Counted from the first letter of the stretch, positions 38,759 to 49,048 are shown. The stretch is DNA of 64,000 nt from Cognatundibacterium aquatile (GCF_014699135.1 NZ_JACOFT010000003.1:1-64000); one strand, 5' to 3'. Program-made: numbers and translations. The notes: a model not told the origin generated them from the sequence alone.

Positions 38759-39394
38759 TCAGATATAGTAAGCCGTTGATGTCATCACTTTTGCCATCAG
38801 TTTCATCACCATTTTGATTGGCTGCGGCGTTTCACTTGCCCCCAACGCTTGTGCCGCAGCACCATGTGCAACTTCGTCAACGCGCATCTGTTCGACAATC
38901 GCACGCGACCTGTTGTCATGTGCAGGAAGCGACTTCAGGTGCCCGGCCAGATGGGCTTCAACCTGCCGCTCGGTTTCAACGACAAATCCCAGGCTTGCTG
39001 CATCGCCACATTTTGCCGCGATGACGCCGCAAGTGTAGGCGCCTGCATACCAGAGCGGATTCATGAAACTGGTATGGGAGTTCAGTTCTTTCAGGCGGCT
39101 TGCCGTCCACGCCAGATGATCTTCTTCTTCGATGCAGGAATGTTGCAACTGGCGGGTCACTTCTGCTGTATGTGAAAACGCACTTTGGGCGTCATACAGT
39201 GCCTGTGCACAGATTTCCCCGACATGATTGACCCGCATCAGACCGGCGCTGTGTTTTTTTTCCTGCTCACTCAGTGCGTCTTCAGTCGTGACGGTCGCGG
39301 CGGGATAAGGGCGCGAGCTTTTCGCCTGAGCCGAAACGGTGCGCAGCGCGCGATCAAAGCTGAGGACGATACGATCTATATTTGGCAGAGACAT
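38759..39394 (-). CDS. coq7: 3-demethoxyubiquinol hydroxylase (COQ7 family)
   Basis: The 211-residue diiron enzyme adds the last ring hydroxyl in ubiquinone synthesis. The carboxylate ligands are visible in order: GLMRVNHVGEICAQALY, CIEEEDHLAWTASRL (ExxH), FVVETERQVEAHL and RVDEVAHGAAA (second ExxH). The N-terminal segment IDRIVLSFDRALRTV is common in betaproteobacterial members, which use this enzyme in place of UbiF. It is monocistronic and divergent from the porin gene at 39738. Confidence 0.95.
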   Translation of the reverse strand: MSLPNIDRIVLSFDRALRTVSAQAKSSRPYPAATVTTEDALSEQEKKHSAGLMRVNHVGEICAQALYDAQSAFSHTAEVTRQLQHSCIEEEDHLAWTASRLKELNSHTSFMNPLWYAGAYTCGVIAAKCGDAASLGFVVETERQVEAHLAGHLKSLPAHDNRSRAIVEQMRVDEVAHGAAAQALGASETPQPIKMVMKLMAKVMTSTAYYI

Positions 39395-39737
39395 GGTTTC
39401 AATGCGGTAAAAGGTAAGGCGCTATTGTAAAACAACAGACCCGGGGGCTGGCTTTAAGCTGGCGCAAGGCATGCGCAGATATACAGGTGCCTCACGGGTG
39501 CCTAAAAGTGACTACCGGTGTGCTGAATGCGACTGTTGTCGCCGCGCCACATTTAATTTGCTTAAACACGGTCGTTCGCAAATTCTCTTTGCCCAAATCC
39601 ACGTAGTTTGGTTCAATCGTTCCTAGATTGTTTATCAATCAGTTTGGAAGAACTTGCAACACAATCAAAAAAAGCGGCCTAACTAAGAGCCGCAGACATC
39701 AAGTCAAATCACACTATAAAATCTGGAGACAATTTCA
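39395..39737. other. Coq7-porin divergent intergenic region
   Basis: This 343-bp gap must hold the promoters of coq7 and the porin. The only clear structure is GCGGC-CTAACTAAGA-GCCGC (39674-39693), preceded by seven A. On the minus strand this is a stem followed by seven T, so it looks like an intrinsic terminator facing coq7; on the plus strand it would lie in the porin leader. No gene is seen. Confidence 0.6.
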
Positions 39738-40895
39738 ATGAAAAAATCACTCATCGCTTTTGCTGTACTGGGCGCGTTCGCATCTGCGGCATCCGCACAA
39801 TCTAATGTGACCGTCTACGGTATCGTCGATGCCGCTGTTATGTACACCAATAATCAAGCGGGCGGCACCAATAAAGCCGTTATGGAAGCTGGTCAGCTGT
39901 TGACATCTCGCTGGGGTATTAAAGGCAGCGAAGATCTGGGCGGCGGTCTGAAAGCTAACTTTAATCTGGAAGGCACTCTGGCGAATGATACAGGTGCAGC
40001 AGGTGCCGGTTTTGGCGGCAGCAACCTGACGCAAAATTTCAGCCAGGCCGGTAATAACACTTCCCTGTTTGACCGCCTTTCCTGGGTTGGTCTGTCTGGC
40101 GATTTCGGTGCTGTTACGATGGGTCGTAACAATATTCTGGGTGTGGATTCCGTTGGTCTGGCTGATCCTATGAGTCTGGCACATGCAGGTACAAATCCTA
40201 ACGTAGCGTTGGTGGGCTTGAACTCTGGTGCATTCTTCGGCGGTTTCGGTACAAATCAGGGCGGTACAGCTTTGCGTCAAAATAACTCGGTTAAGTATGT
40301 TTCCCCTTTCATTTCTGGCTTCGCTGGCGCAGCGATGTACGGCTTTGGTGAAAAAGCAGGCGAAATTTCTTCCAGTTCTTATGCTGGTCTGGCAGGTATC
40401 TTCACAGATGGCACGAATGGCGCCGCATTGTCTTTCGCGAAATTGAAAGATCCTACAGGAAATGTTTCTCTGAGCGGTTGGGCTGGTGGCGTTAAATACA
40501 AAGTTGTGCCATCAACTACTTTGCGCTTTACCTATGGCCACAATACAATTGAAGGCAATCTGGGTGCTCCGGTTGCAGTGACATCGCCAAACAATAATCG
40601 CAAGATTACCGTTATTGGTCTGGGTGTTGACTATGCGGTTTCTGATCAGTTGACTCTGACTGGCGCTTACTACAATACAAAACGCTCGGGCGATTTCGAT
40701 GGTAAGGCTGATCAGTACATCGGTCTGGCTAAGTATGCATTCAGCAAACGCACTACTGCTTACGCATCGCTGACTTATGCTAAAGCTGGTTCTTCAGCTT
40801 TGAAAGACACTACATTGGCACTGGGTATCATCGGCACTGATGGCGTTCAGAGTAGCGCGACTCGCGCAGCATTTGGTATCTTGCACGCGTTCTGA
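39738..40895 (+). CDS. Outer-membrane porin (Gram-negative trimeric type)
   Basis: The 385-residue protein has a signal peptide (MKKSLIAFAVLGAFASAASA, 1-20) followed by the porin opening QSNVTVYGIVDAAVMYTNN. Typical family strands follow: SRWGIKGSEDLGGGLKANFNLEG, FDRLSWVGLSGDFGAVTMGRN, and the C-terminal LGILHAF-type end (FGILHAF) with terminal Phe. It is a 16-strand general or anion-selective porin of the Burkholderiales type. CTGGAG precedes the ATG. A second porin follows 420 bases later with its own leader and terminator, so each is its own transcript. Confidence 0.94.
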   Translation: MKKSLIAFAVLGAFASAASAQSNVTVYGIVDAAVMYTNNQAGGTNKAVMEAGQLLTSRWGIKGSEDLGGGLKANFNLEGTLANDTGAAGAGFGGSNLTQNFSQAGNNTSLFDRLSWVGLSGDFGAVTMGRNNILGVDSVGLADPMSLAHAGTNPNVALVGLNSGAFFGGFGTNQGGTALRQNNSVKYVSPFISGFAGAAMYGFGEKAGEISSSSYAGLAGIFTDGTNGAALSFAKLKDPTGNVSLSGWAGGVKYKVVPSTTLRFTYGHNTIEGNLGAPVAVTSPNNNRKITVIGLGVDYAVSDQLTLTGAYYNTKRSGDFDGKADQYIGLAKYAFSKRTTAYASLTYAKAGSSALKDTTLALGIIGTDGVQSSATRAAFGILHAF

Positions 40896-40922
40896 TATGT
40901 AGTTTCATCAGTTCACGCAATT

Positions 40923-40955
40923 AAAAAGCCAGCGAATCGCTGGCTTTTTTTCTTT
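40923..40955 (+). terminator. Terminator of first porin
   Basis: AAAAAGCCAGCG-AAT-CGCTGGCTTTTT is a 12-bp perfect stem followed by more T. Confidence 0.93.
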
Positions 40956-41318
40956 GAACAACGAAATTTATTAATGACGTTGTGTTGATGTTCTTGTGAT
41001 TTTTAATGTTTTTTCGTTATTTAAATTTTAAAAAACTCATATTCAGATACTCGAAATTTGTCTTTCACTATGTTCTTATCGTCCAGAGCAATATAGATTT
41101 CCGGTTAAGGTCTGTTGTGGAATTGAGACATCAATTTCGCTTATTTACCCTCGAACGTCGATTTAACTTGGCTGTTCTTCTTCAAATTTGGTCAAATACG
41201 ACTGTTGATATTAGCAGTTCATATATTTTGACGTTTCATTTTTAGTATCACTTGCCAGCAAGTTGAAATGAATGATCGAAACTCAACGCAATTGTCTTAA
41301 CCCTTTGGAGAAATAAAA
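40956..41318. other. AT-rich gap between the two porins
   Basis: This stretch is unusually AT-rich compared with its surroundings and probably carries the promoter and leader of the second porin. A 79-codon frame at 41006-41245 looks like chance: it has no ribosome binding site and a composition unlike neighbouring genes. No structured RNA is recognised. Confidence 0.5.
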
Positions 41319-42371
41319 ATGAAAAAATCACTTATCGCATTGTCAGTATTGGCAGCAGTTGCAGGTACGGCTCAGGCACAGTCTTCCGTTACCGTATACG
41401 GTGTACTGGATATGGCTCTTCAGAATGAAAATAACGGTGCCTTTTCTAAAGGTGGTAAAGGTGCGATTACGTCATTGGACAGTGGCGTGCAATCTGGCTC
41501 TCGTCTGGGTTTCAAAGGTAGTGAAGATCTGGGTAACGGCTTGAAAGCAAATTTCAAATTGGAAATGGGTATTCAGGCTGATACCGGTGCGTCTGCTCAA
41601 GGCGGACTGGCATTTGGTCGCGCAGCATGGGTGGGCTTGTCCGGTGACTTTGGCGCGATTCAACTGGGTCGTCAAAACAAACCAATGTTCGATGCTGTAG
41701 ATTCTATCGATCCGTTCGGTACAGGCATTATCGGTGGTAGCGCAACAGACAGCACAAGTGCAACAGGCTTGGGTAATCTGTTTTTTGCAACAAATCCACG
41801 TTCCACCAACACAGCAAACTATACAACCAACAACCTGAGTGGTTTTACTGGTTCTCTGGCTTACACATTTGGCGAACAAGCTGGTGATAACAGCAAAAAC
41901 CGTGGTATCGGTGCATCTGGGTCTTACGCAGCAGGACCGTTGCTCGCAACAGTGGCATACCACACAGAAGATGTATCTGCTGCTGCAAAGCCAACGAATG
42001 CTGTTAAGCATATTTTCGCTGGTGCAACTTATGACTTCACAGTTGTAAAAGCAGCGCTTGCTTATGGTAAAGTGAAATCAGATGATAACTCTGTTGCCTA
42101 CAAACTTTGGAATCTTGGTGCAACTTTCCCGGTCAGCGCAGCAGGTACTATCATCGCCGGTGTAACACGCGTTTCTAGTGATGTAGTCAGTACTGATCGC
42201 AACAGCACACAACTGGCTTTAGGTTATACACACTCTCTGTCTAAACGTACTAATGTTTACACATCTTTTTCTCGGTTGTCTAATGATGCAAACGTAAATG
42301 CAGGTGGCTTAGCATCTGGGCTGGGACGTACAGAGCGTATGGTTAACGTTGGTATCCGTCACGCATTCTAA
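41319..42371 (+). CDS. Outer-membrane porin (second copy)
   Basis: The 350-residue porin has a signal peptide (MKKSLIALSVLAAVAGTAQA, 1-20) and the family opening QSSVTVYGVLDMALQNE. Shared strands include SRLGFKGSEDLGNGLKANFKLE, AWVGLSGDFGAIQLGRQNKP and the C-terminal NVGIRHAF. It is shorter than and clearly different from the neighbouring porin, so the two are old paralogues rather than a recent duplication. TTGGAG precedes the ATG at a good distance. Confidence 0.94.
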   Translation: MKKSLIALSVLAAVAGTAQAQSSVTVYGVLDMALQNENNGAFSKGGKGAITSLDSGVQSGSRLGFKGSEDLGNGLKANFKLEMGIQADTGASAQGGLAFGRAAWVGLSGDFGAIQLGRQNKPMFDAVDSIDPFGTGIIGGSATDSTSATGLGNLFFATNPRSTNTANYTTNNLSGFTGSLAYTFGEQAGDNSKNRGIGASGSYAAGPLLATVAYHTEDVSAAAKPTNAVKHIFAGATYDFTVVKAALAYGKVKSDDNSVAYKLWNLGATFPVSAAGTIIAGVTRVSSDVVSTDRNSTQLALGYTHSLSKRTNVYTSFSRLSNDANVNAGGLASGLGRTERMVNVGIRHAF

Positions 42372-42406
42372 TCTTCAGCAGGCGTGAGCTTGCTGTCTTA
42401 GAAAAT

Positions 42407-42436
42407 AAAAAAGCACCTTTGGGTGCTTTTTTATTT
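42407..42436 (+). terminator. Terminator of second porin
   Basis: AAAAAAGCACC-TTTG-GGTGCTTTTTT is an 11-bp perfect stem that runs into a T-rich tail. Confidence 0.92.
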
Positions 42437-42666
42437 TGCGTATTAATTTAAAAATTTCACTTTTGTGGTTTTAATTTTCGTGTATCAGGGAAGTGCAGGA
42501 TCAGTTTGGCTTACCAGATTTTCATTTGCAGAATGTGATCTTGAAGATGCCACGTCTTTAACGATGATTTAGGTTCACGCGCATAATGAGCATGAATTGC
42601 CTCTGTTAGCATAGACTATGCCGTTCGGTCTGCTGACGGTTTTACTTCAGCAGTCTCTTTATTTTT

Positions 42667-43710
42667 TTACTCATTCTCTGGCGGTACAAGATTAAAATGT
42701 TCGTAAGCCAGCGTGGTGGCAATTCTCCCGCGAGGAGTACGTTGCAGGTAACCCTGTTGTATCAGATAGGGTTCCAGTACATCTTCAATGGTGTCGCGCT
42801 CTTCACCGATTGCTGCCGCAACATTGTCCAGCCCGACAGGGCCGCCACCGAATTTAAACAGGATGGCTTCCAGGAGTTTTCTGTCCATCAGATCGAAGCC
42901 AACGGTATCCACATCCAGCATTTTCAGCGCGGCATCGGCAATATCTTTGGTGATTTCCCCATTGCCTTTCACCTCGGCATAGTCGCGCACTCGTCGCAGT
43001 AAGCGATTGGCAATACGCGGCGTGCCGCGCGCACGATTAGCGATTTCTCGCGCGCCAGCTTCGTGTATCGGTGCATTCAGGAGGGAGGCCGAACGTGTGA
43101 CGATACGCGTCAGTTGTTCCGGCGTATAAAATTCCAGACGGGCGACGATACCAAAGCGATCACGCAAAGGATTCGTCAGCATACCCGCCCGCGTTGTTGC
43201 TCCGACCAGCGTGAACGGTTGCAGATCCAGTTTAACCGAGCGTGCAGCGGGGCCTTCGCCTATCATGATGTCGATCTGATAGTCTTCCAATGCCGGATAT
43301 AAAATTTCTTCAACGACGGGAGACAAACGGTGAATTTCATCGATAAACAGCACATCGTTTGCTTCCAGATTCGTCAGTAGTGCGGCCAGATCGCCTGCAC
43401 GCTCCAGAACCGGCCCCGAAGTCTGACGCAGGTTTACTCCCATTTCACGGGCAATAATGTGTGCCAGCGTAGTTTTACCTAAGCCCGGAGGCCCGAACAA
43501 CAGGGTGTGATCGAGTGCTTCTCCGCGTTGGCGTGCAGCAGTGATGAAAATTTCCAGCTGGCCACGGATTTTTTCCTGACCAACATATTCGTCGAGTTGT
43601 TTTGGCCGTAATGCGCGTTCAATCGCTTCTTCGTTAACGGACACTGGTGTTGCCGCAATGATGCGCTGTTCGCTGAAATTGATAGAAAGGTTATCTGTCT
43701 GTATGCTCAT
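42667..43710 (-). CDS. ruvB: Holliday junction branch-migration ATPase RuvB
   Basis: The 347-residue AAA+ motor drives branch migration with RuvA. It shows the [14 protein letters not shown] opening, Walker [17 protein letters not shown] (near residue 65), Walker [18 protein letters not shown], sensor [21 protein letters not shown], arginine finger region and the C-terminal winged helix ([17 protein letters not shown]). It starts 11 bases after the ruvA stop. Confidence 0.97.
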   Translation of the reverse strand: MSIQTDNLSINFSEQRIIAATPVSVNEEAIERALRPKQLDEYVGQEKIRGQLEIFITAARQRGEALDHTLLFGPPGLGKTTLAHIIAREMGVNLRQTSGPVLERAGDLAALLTNLEANDVLFIDEIHRLSPVVEEILYPALEDYQIDIMIGEGPAARSVKLDLQPFTLVGATTRAGMLTNPLRDRFGIVARLEFYTPEQLTRIVTRSASLLNAPIHEAGAREIANRARGTPRIANRLLRRVRDYAEVKGNGEITKDIADAALKMLDVDTVGFDLMDRKLLEAILFKFGGGPVGLDNVAAAIGEERDTIEDVLEPYLIQQGYLQRTPRGRIATTLAYEHFNLVPPENE

Positions 43711-43721
43711 GATGTAATTTT

Positions 43722-44303
43722 TCAGCCTTTAGACAGTGATTTCAGGGCGAGCTTGATTCCTTCCGATACGCCAGTGTCTTTTGGTACGGATTTCATCGCC
43801 AGCATCGCTTCTTTATCGGAATAACCCAGGGCTAACAAGGCATTCAGAATGTCGGCGCTATGATCACCTGCTGCGGCCGCCATACTGGACGTAAATAAAT
43901 CGGCACCGAGTTTGCCTTTGAGTTCCAGTAACAGGCGCTCTGCGGTTTTTTTGCCTATTCCCGGAATGCGGGTTAAGCGACCGACTTCCTGCATCGTAAT
44001 CGCTTGCGACAGATCTGCCACGGACATTCCTGAGAGAATAGACAATGCCGTGCGCGCGCCGACGCCACTGATTTTAACCAGTTGGCGGAAGGTTGCGCGT
44101 TCTTCTGCTGAGCCAAAACCAAACAACACATGTGCATCTTCGCGTATGGCCAGATGTGTCAGCAAAACCACTTTTTCGCCTAGCGGTGGCAGGTTATAAA
44201 ACGTGCTCATCGGCACATCGACTTCGTAGCCCACGCCCTGGCAATCAATCAGTAATTGCGGGGGATTTTTCTCTAGCAGAGTGCCTGCGATGCGACCTAT
44301 CAT
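43722..44303 (-). CDS. ruvA: Holliday junction DNA helicase subunit RuvA
   Basis: The 193-residue protein binds four-way junctions as a tetramer. Its OB-fold opens [31 protein letters not shown], the two helix-hairpin-helix motifs are [14 protein letters not shown] and [18 protein letters not shown], and the C-terminal domain that contacts RuvB has [11 protein letters not shown]. It heads the ruvAB pair. A LexA-like dyad lies 16 bases upstream of its ATG, and a 263-bp gap separates it from ruvC. Confidence 0.96.
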   Translation of the reverse strand: MIGRIAGTLLEKNPPQLLIDCQGVGYEVDVPMSTFYNLPPLGEKVVLLTHLAIREDAHVLFGFGSAEERATFRQLVKISGVGARTALSILSGMSVADLSQAITMQEVGRLTRIPGIGKKTAERLLLELKGKLGADLFTSSMAAAAGDHSADILNALLALGYSDKEAMLAMKSVPKDTGVSEGIKLALKSLSKG

Positions 44304-44318
44304 GAGACTGCTTTCATA

Positions 44319-44334
44319 CTGTATGAATAAGCAG
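44319..44334 (-). promoter_or_regulatory. LexA-like (SOS) box before ruvA
   Basis: On the minus strand the site reads CTGCTTATTCATACAG, one base off the CTGT-N8-ACAG consensus. It sits 15 bases before the ruvA ATG, within a larger dyad (about 44307-44335) that could also form an RNA hairpin. Confidence 0.5.
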
Positions 44335-44566
44335 TGATAGTAAACGATTCTCTCTGGCTTGACGAGAGTGTGTCAGCGAAATTCCGTTACTCAGGACTGC
44401 TGTTGTTTTCCTGAACGGCGATGAGAGATAAAAATATAAGCGGAGAGGTGTCGCTGTATTTGCAAGGGTTTTCAGGCAAAAAAGTGCGCTAAGCCGGATT
44501 AATATTGAGAGGTGCCAAGCTGGGAACGAATGTCTGACATCGAATGTGATTTGACAGGATGGTCGC

Positions 44567-45109
44567 TTACCCTATCAGTCTGCCTGCTTTCACACGTAAA
44601 CCTTTTTTGGCCAGTTCGGGCGCAATGGCACTCAAGGTTGCCAGGGCTTCACCACTATGGGCGTGGCAAATCGCTACGCCGAGTGCATCAGCGGCATCCG
44701 CACTTGGTGTGCCGGATAGCATTAACAGACGTTGCACCATGTCCTGCACTTGCTCTTTGCTGGCACGCCCCTGGCCGACGACCCCTTGCTTGACCTGCAA
44801 CGCTGTGTATTCGGCGACCATCAGATCGGCAGCGACCAAAGCACAAATCGCGGCGCCACGTGCCTGTCCCAGCAATAAGGTGGATTGGGGATTGACGTTG
44901 ACGAAGACTTTCTCTATCGCTGCACAATCAGGCTGATAAGTGCGGACAATTTCAGAAACGCCAGAAAGGATAGTTTTCAGCCGCTCAGGTAAAGAACCTT
45001 CGACCGTTTTGATGGTGCCAGAGGCCACGTAAGTGAGCTTCTGTCCCTGCTTATGAATAACCCCGAATCCAGTTGTCCGCAATCCGGGGTCGATACCTAA
45101 AATCTTCAT
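44567..45109 (-). CDS. ruvC: Crossover junction endodeoxyribonuclease RuvC
   Basis: The 180-residue nuclease resolves Holliday junctions. Active-site acids are visible: Asp7 in [14 protein letters not shown], Glu66 in AAIEKVFVN, and the C-terminal [17 protein letters not shown] pair. I chose the ATG at 45109, which gives the normal MKILGIDPG start, over one six codons upstream. It follows purH by 35 bases and so probably belongs to the same transcript. Confidence 0.96.
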   Translation of the reverse strand: MKILGIDPGLRTTGFGVIHKQGQKLTYVASGTIKTVEGSLPERLKTILSGVSEIVRTYQPDCAAIEKVFVNVNPQSTLLLGQARGAAICALVAADLMVAEYTALQVKQGVVGQGRASKEQVQDMVQRLLMLSGTPSADAADALGVAICHAHSGEALATLSAIAPELAKKGLRVKAGRLIG

Positions 45110-45144
45110 GTGTGCCTTGCCCCGCAAAAGAGCAAGGCGAATGA

Positions 45145-46710
45145 TTAATGACGGAAATGACGTGTGCCAGTATAGACCATCACCACGCCGCGTTCATCTG
45201 CGGCATCAATGACTTCCTGATCGCGCATAGAGCCACCCGGATGAATCACACAAGTCGCGCCTGCATCGACCACCACATCCAGACCGTCGCGGAACGGGAA
45301 GAATGCGTCGGATGCAACTGCGGAGCTCACCAGCGATAATCCGGCATTTTGTGCTTTGATCGAGGCGATACGCGCAGAATCAATACGGCTCATCTGACCG
45401 GCACCAACACCCAGCGTCATACCGTTGCCACAGAATACGATCGCATTCGATTTAACGTATTTCGCGACACGCCATGCAAACATCATGTCGGCCATTTGTT
45501 GTGGTGTCGGTTGAAGTTTGGAAACGACGCGCAATTCTTCCTGCAAAACGTTTTTCGCGTCCGGTGCCTGCACCAACAAGCCACCACCAACGCGTTTGAC
45601 ATCGTATTGATTGACTTCGTTGCCCAAGGCAATTTCCAACAAACGCACGTTTTGTTTCGCCGCAAAAATCGCTTTTGCTTCTGCTGTAAACGATGGTGCG
45701 ATCAGTACTTCAACGAATTGTTTAGCGACGATTTCTGCTGCTTTGCCATCGAGTTCACGGTTGAATGCAATGATGCCGCCAAAGGCTGATGTCGGATCGG
45801 TTTGTAATGCTTTGCTGTATGCGTCAAATGGTGTCGGGGCTACCGCTACGCCGCAAGGATTCGCATGCTTAACGATGACGCAAGCGGATTCTTTGAACGA
45901 CTTAACGCATTCCCAGGCTGCGTCGGAGTCAGCGATATTGTTGTAAGACAGTTCTTTGCCTTGCAATTGTTTGTAGTTGGCGAGTGCACCGTCAACTGCT
46001 TTCAAATCACGATAGAAAGCTGCCGACTGATGCGGGTTTTCGCCATAACGCATTTCCTGCACTTTGTCGAAATGCAGATTCAGTGTCTGTGGATAAGCGC
46101 TGCGTGTCGTGTGTGCTTTATCTTCACCGAGGCTGGTCAGATAGTTAGTGATAGCACCGTCATATTGTGCTGTATGCGCAAAGACTTTTTTTGCCAGCGT
46201 GAACTTGGTGTCATAGCTGACGACATTGTTATTCGCCTTCATTTCAGCGAGAACCACGGCGTAATCGCTGGGGTCAACAATCACGGTCACGTCTTTGTGA
46301 TTTTTTGCCGATGAGCGCAGCATCGTCGGGCCACCGATATCGATGTTCTCAATTGCATCTTCGAGTGAGCATTCTGCTTTTGCGACCGTTTGCTGGAATG
46401 GATACAGATTCACGACGACCATATCTATCGTCGGAATGCCATGCTGTGCAAGCGCTGCCACATGCTCAGGAAAATCGCGGCGCGCCAGAATGCCGCCGTG
46501 TACTTTCGGGTGCAGTGTTTTCACACGTCCGTCGAGCATTTCAGGAAAGCCCGTGTAGTCCGCTACTTCGGTTACAGCCAAACCATTATCGGCTAATAAT
46601 TTAGCGGTGCCGCCGGTGGAGAGCAACTTGACACCGAGTGCAGACAATTCACGTGCAAATTCGAGCACACCGGTCTTGTCGGAGACGGAGATAAGAGCTT
46701 GTTTGATCAT
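45145..46710 (-). CDS. purH: Bifunctional AICAR transformylase/IMP cyclohydrolase
   Basis: The 521-residue enzyme carries out the last two steps of IMP synthesis. The N-terminal cyclohydrolase half shows [50 protein letters not shown] and [17 protein letters not shown]. The transformylase half shows [33 protein letters not shown], and near the end [35 protein letters not shown]. It lies between fis and ruvC on the same strand. Confidence 0.97.
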   Translation of the reverse strand: MIKQALISVSDKTGVLEFARELSALGVKLLSTGGTAKLLADNGLAVTEVADYTGFPEMLDGRVKTLHPKVHGGILARRDFPEHVAALAQHGIPTIDMVVVNLYPFQQTVAKAECSLEDAIENIDIGGPTMLRSSAKNHKDVTVIVDPSDYAVVLAEMKANNNVVSYDTKFTLAKKVFAHTAQYDGAITNYLTSLGEDKAHTTRSAYPQTLNLHFDKVQEMRYGENPHQSAAFYRDLKAVDGALANYKQLQGKELSYNNIADSDAAWECVKSFKESACVIVKHANPCGVAVAPTPFDAYSKALQTDPTSAFGGIIAFNRELDGKAAEIVAKQFVEVLIAPSFTAEAKAIFAAKQNVRLLEIALGNEVNQYDVKRVGGGLLVQAPDAKNVLQEELRVVSKLQPTPQQMADMMFAWRVAKYVKSNAIVFCGNGMTLGVGAGQMSRIDSARIASIKAQNAGLSLVSSAVASDAFFPFRDGLDVVVDAGATCVIHPGGSMRDQEVIDAADERGVVMVYTGTRHFRH

Positions 46711-46761
46711 GATGAAGATAAGTGAGTAAGGAAATCGGTGTCAGGCGCTGGCGGCAAATAA

Positions 46762-46995
46762 TTACAGCAAACCGTGCTGCTGCAATTTCTTGCGCAAGGT
46801 ATTGCGGTTAATGCCGAGCATGTCTGCTGCTTGTGACTGATTGCTGGAGGCGCGTATCATCACCATTTCCAGCATAGGTTTTTCTACTGCTAATACAACC
46901 ATGTCGTAAATATTGGAGGCGGGTTGTTCGCCGAGATCGCGGAAATATTTTTCCAGATTTTTATGGACGGCGTCCTGAATGCTATCTTTGCTCAT
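46762..46995 (-). CDS. fis: Fis family nucleoid-associated regulator
   Basis: The 77-residue protein is a DNA-bending regulator of the Fis type. The C-terminal helix-turn-helix is NQSQAADMLGINRNTLRKKLQQHGLL, and the N-terminal part forms the dimer helices (NIYDMVVLAVEKPMLEMVM). It follows dusB by 97 bases, the same order as in enterobacteria and most betaproteobacteria, and precedes purH. Shorter than E. coli Fis (98 residues) but usual for this group. Confidence 0.96.
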   Translation of the reverse strand: MSKDSIQDAVHKNLEKYFRDLGEQPASNIYDMVVLAVEKPMLEMVMIRASSNQSQAADMLGINRNTLRKKLQQHGLL

Positions 46996-47092
46996 GCTGT
47001 TTTTGTCACTGTTCGGTTATGCCGGTCGGCGCTTTTATTCAAATACTGAAAGCGCTGATGTTATGCGGTCGGATTACAAATATCGGTTTGTT

Positions 47093-48103
47093 TTACGCCG
47101 CCATTTTTTCTTCAAAGGGGCGGTATTGTAACCGTTCCCCCGCCATGCGATCAAAAAAATGACTGACGGCATCAAGTTGTTCATCGCAAGAGGTCAGCAA
47201 ATTCATTTGCTGCCGGAATTCCTCACCGTTGACGAGATCCTGCACGTACCAGCCTATGTGTTTGCGCGCAGTCCTGACACCAAGATACTCACCGTAAAAC
47301 TCATAATGTGCTTTCAGGTGGTTATCCATCAGGTGCCGGACTTCGCTGATCAATGGCGGCGGTAAGTGTTCGCCAGTTGCGAGGAAATGTTCGATTTCGC
47401 GAAAGATCCAGGGCCGCCCTTGTGCTGCTCGTCCTATCATGATCGCATCTGCTCCGGTGACTTCTAACACGTATTTTGCTTTTTCCGGCGTGGTGATATC
47501 GCCATTGGCAACCACTGGAATAGTCACCGCCGCTTTGACGGCGGCAATGGTGTCGTATTCGGCATCGCCTTTGTAGCCGTCAGCACGGGTACGGCCATGC
47601 AAGGTCAGCATTTGTATACCTGCCGATTCTGCCATGCGTGCAATCGTCAGCGCGTTTTTGTTTGCTCTGTCCCAGCCTGTGCGGAATTTCAGCGTGACAG
47701 GCACATCGACGGCACCGACCACGGCATCGAGAATGTCGCCAACCAGAGCTTCGTTTTGTAGCAGAGCCGAGCCACACCACGCATTGCATACCTTCTTGAC
47801 TGGGCAGCCCATGTTGATATCGATGATCTGCGCTCCCTTATCCACATTATGTTTTGCGCAATCTGCAAGCATTTGTGGGTCTGCGCCTGCGATTTGTACT
47901 GCCTTGGGTTCCATCTCTCCGGCATGGTTGGTGCGCCGGGTCGATTTTTCGGTTTCCCACAATTTTGGATTCGATGCCGCCATTTCCGAAACGGCATAAC
48001 CTGCACCAAGTTCTTTGCATAACTGACGGAAAGGTCTGTCGGTGACCCCAGCCATGGGAGCCACAAAAATATTGTTACGCAAGACGTAGGAACCAATTTG
48101 CAC
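47093..48103 (-). CDS. dusB: tRNA-dihydrouridine synthase B
   Basis: The 336-residue flavoenzyme reduces specific uridines in tRNA. It has the FMN-barrel start VAPMAGVTDRPFRQLCKELGAGYAVSEM, QIAGADPQMLADCA, the catalytic cysteine in INMGCPVKKVC (Cys100), GWDRANKNALTIARMAE, LHGRTRADGYKG, and ANGDITTPEKAKYVLEVTGADAIMIGRAAQGRPW. It heads the dusB-fis-purH-ruvC run, and no gene lies in the 285-bp gap upstream. Confidence 0.96.
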   Translation of the reverse strand: MQIGSYVLRNNIFVAPMAGVTDRPFRQLCKELGAGYAVSEMAASNPKLWETEKSTRRTNHAGEMEPKAVQIAGADPQMLADCAKHNVDKGAQIIDINMGCPVKKVCNAWCGSALLQNEALVGDILDAVVGAVDVPVTLKFRTGWDRANKNALTIARMAESAGIQMLTLHGRTRADGYKGDAEYDTIAAVKAAVTIPVVANGDITTPEKAKYVLEVTGADAIMIGRAAQGRPWIFREIEHFLATGEHLPPPLISEVRHLMDNHLKAHYEFYGEYLGVRTARKHIGWYVQDLVNGEEFRQQMNLLTSCDEQLDAVSHFFDRMAGERLQYRPFEEKMAA

Positions 48104-48248
48104 GATGAGGTGGGAGGGAATTTGAAGAAGCGCTATTTTACCTGAAACCTGCCTAAATAATTAGCAAATACGCTGTTTTCTGAAGGAATATTTATTTCAA
48201 TCAGGTCGCGATTTTGATAGCTTTAGACTTGCTTTTCTAAATTTCGAC

Positions 48249-48266
48249 AGCCAGTCGGTACTGGCT
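48249..48266. repeat. Small hairpin between dusB and the phosphatase gene
   Basis: AGCCAG-TCGGTA-CTGGCT is a six-base-pair stem in the 285-bp gap. It lacks a T-run on the minus strand and is only a weak terminator candidate for the upstream phosphatase gene. The rest of the gap shows no gene. Confidence 0.4.
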
Positions 48267-48388
48267 TGTCGTCATGTTTTGTTTGGTTGAAGTTTGGCTG
48301 AAAATTGCGCAGCATGTATGGGCTTGGTGTAGAGCGGATGCGGTGCTTGCATCAGCGCTATCAGTGGAAATGAGCGATATGAACGACG

Positions 48389-49048
48389 TCAGGATGCTTT
48401 ATCGTTTTGATTAATTTCATCCATGGCGTCAGTATCGAGATGGGCAATGTCTCCCCACTGGATCAGTTGCAAAGCATTGTCTTTGTACTCAAAGCGGTTA
48501 ATGCTTGCGTTGTAAATCGTCACCTCACGCGGAGCATTCAACGGCAATCCTTTGGCTGCACGATACGCGCATTCGAGTACACCACCGTGGGCGACCAGGG
48601 CGATTTTTTTTCCTTCGAATTGTTTTGCGTAGTGCTCAATGTGCTCGACGATACGTTGATGAAACTGACGTGTCGTCTCACCTTTATTTTCCCCTGGAGG
48701 AAATTCTGCATCAGGATCATGCGATTTCCAGGCCGCATAGGCTTCCGGAAAAACATGTGGAATCTCGCTGTACAGTTGTCCTTCAAAGCCGCCATAGCAA
48801 CGTTCGCGTAAGCCAGCATCGATGCGGGTACTGATGCCTTGCAAGCGCGCGATTTCACCGGCAGTCTGCACTGCCCGTTGTAAGTCACTGGAAATGATGG
48901 CATCCAGTTTTTCATTTTGCAGCGACCACGCCAGCGCCTTTGCCTGCTGCGTTCCTTGTGCATTCAATGGAATATCAAGGTGGCCCTGCAAGCGTTTAAT
49001 AGCATTCCAGGCTGTTTCGCCGTGGCGGATAAGGAGAATTTCAGTCAT
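48389..49048 (-). CDS. Histidine phosphatase family protein (phosphoglycerate mutase-like)
   Basis: The 219-residue protein is a cofactor-independent-looking member of the histidine phosphatase superfamily. The phosphorylated histidine is in LIRHGETAWN (near residue 8), the second arginine/glutamate region is SSDLQRAVQTA and LRERCYGGFEGQ, and the second histidine is in IALVAHGGVLECAYR. Such GpmB/CobC/phosphoserine phosphatase-like proteins act on small phosphate esters; the substrate is not clear. It follows dtd on the same strand at a 49-base gap. Confidence 0.9.
   Translation of the reverse strand: MTEILLIRHGETAWNAIKRLQGHLDIPLNAQGTQQAKALAWSLQNEKLDAIISSDLQRAVQTAGEIARLQGISTRIDAGLRERCYGGFEGQLYSEIPHVFPEAYAAWKSHDPDAEFPPGENKGETTRQFHQRIVEHIEHYAKQFEGKKIALVAHGGVLECAYRAAKGLPLNAPREVTIYNASINRFEYKDNALQLIQWGDIAHLDTDAMDEINQNDKAS

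Noticed and set aside
41006-41245. A 79-codon frame between the two porins
   Set aside because: It lies in AT-rich sequence, lacks a ribosome binding site and resembles no known family; it is most likely chance.
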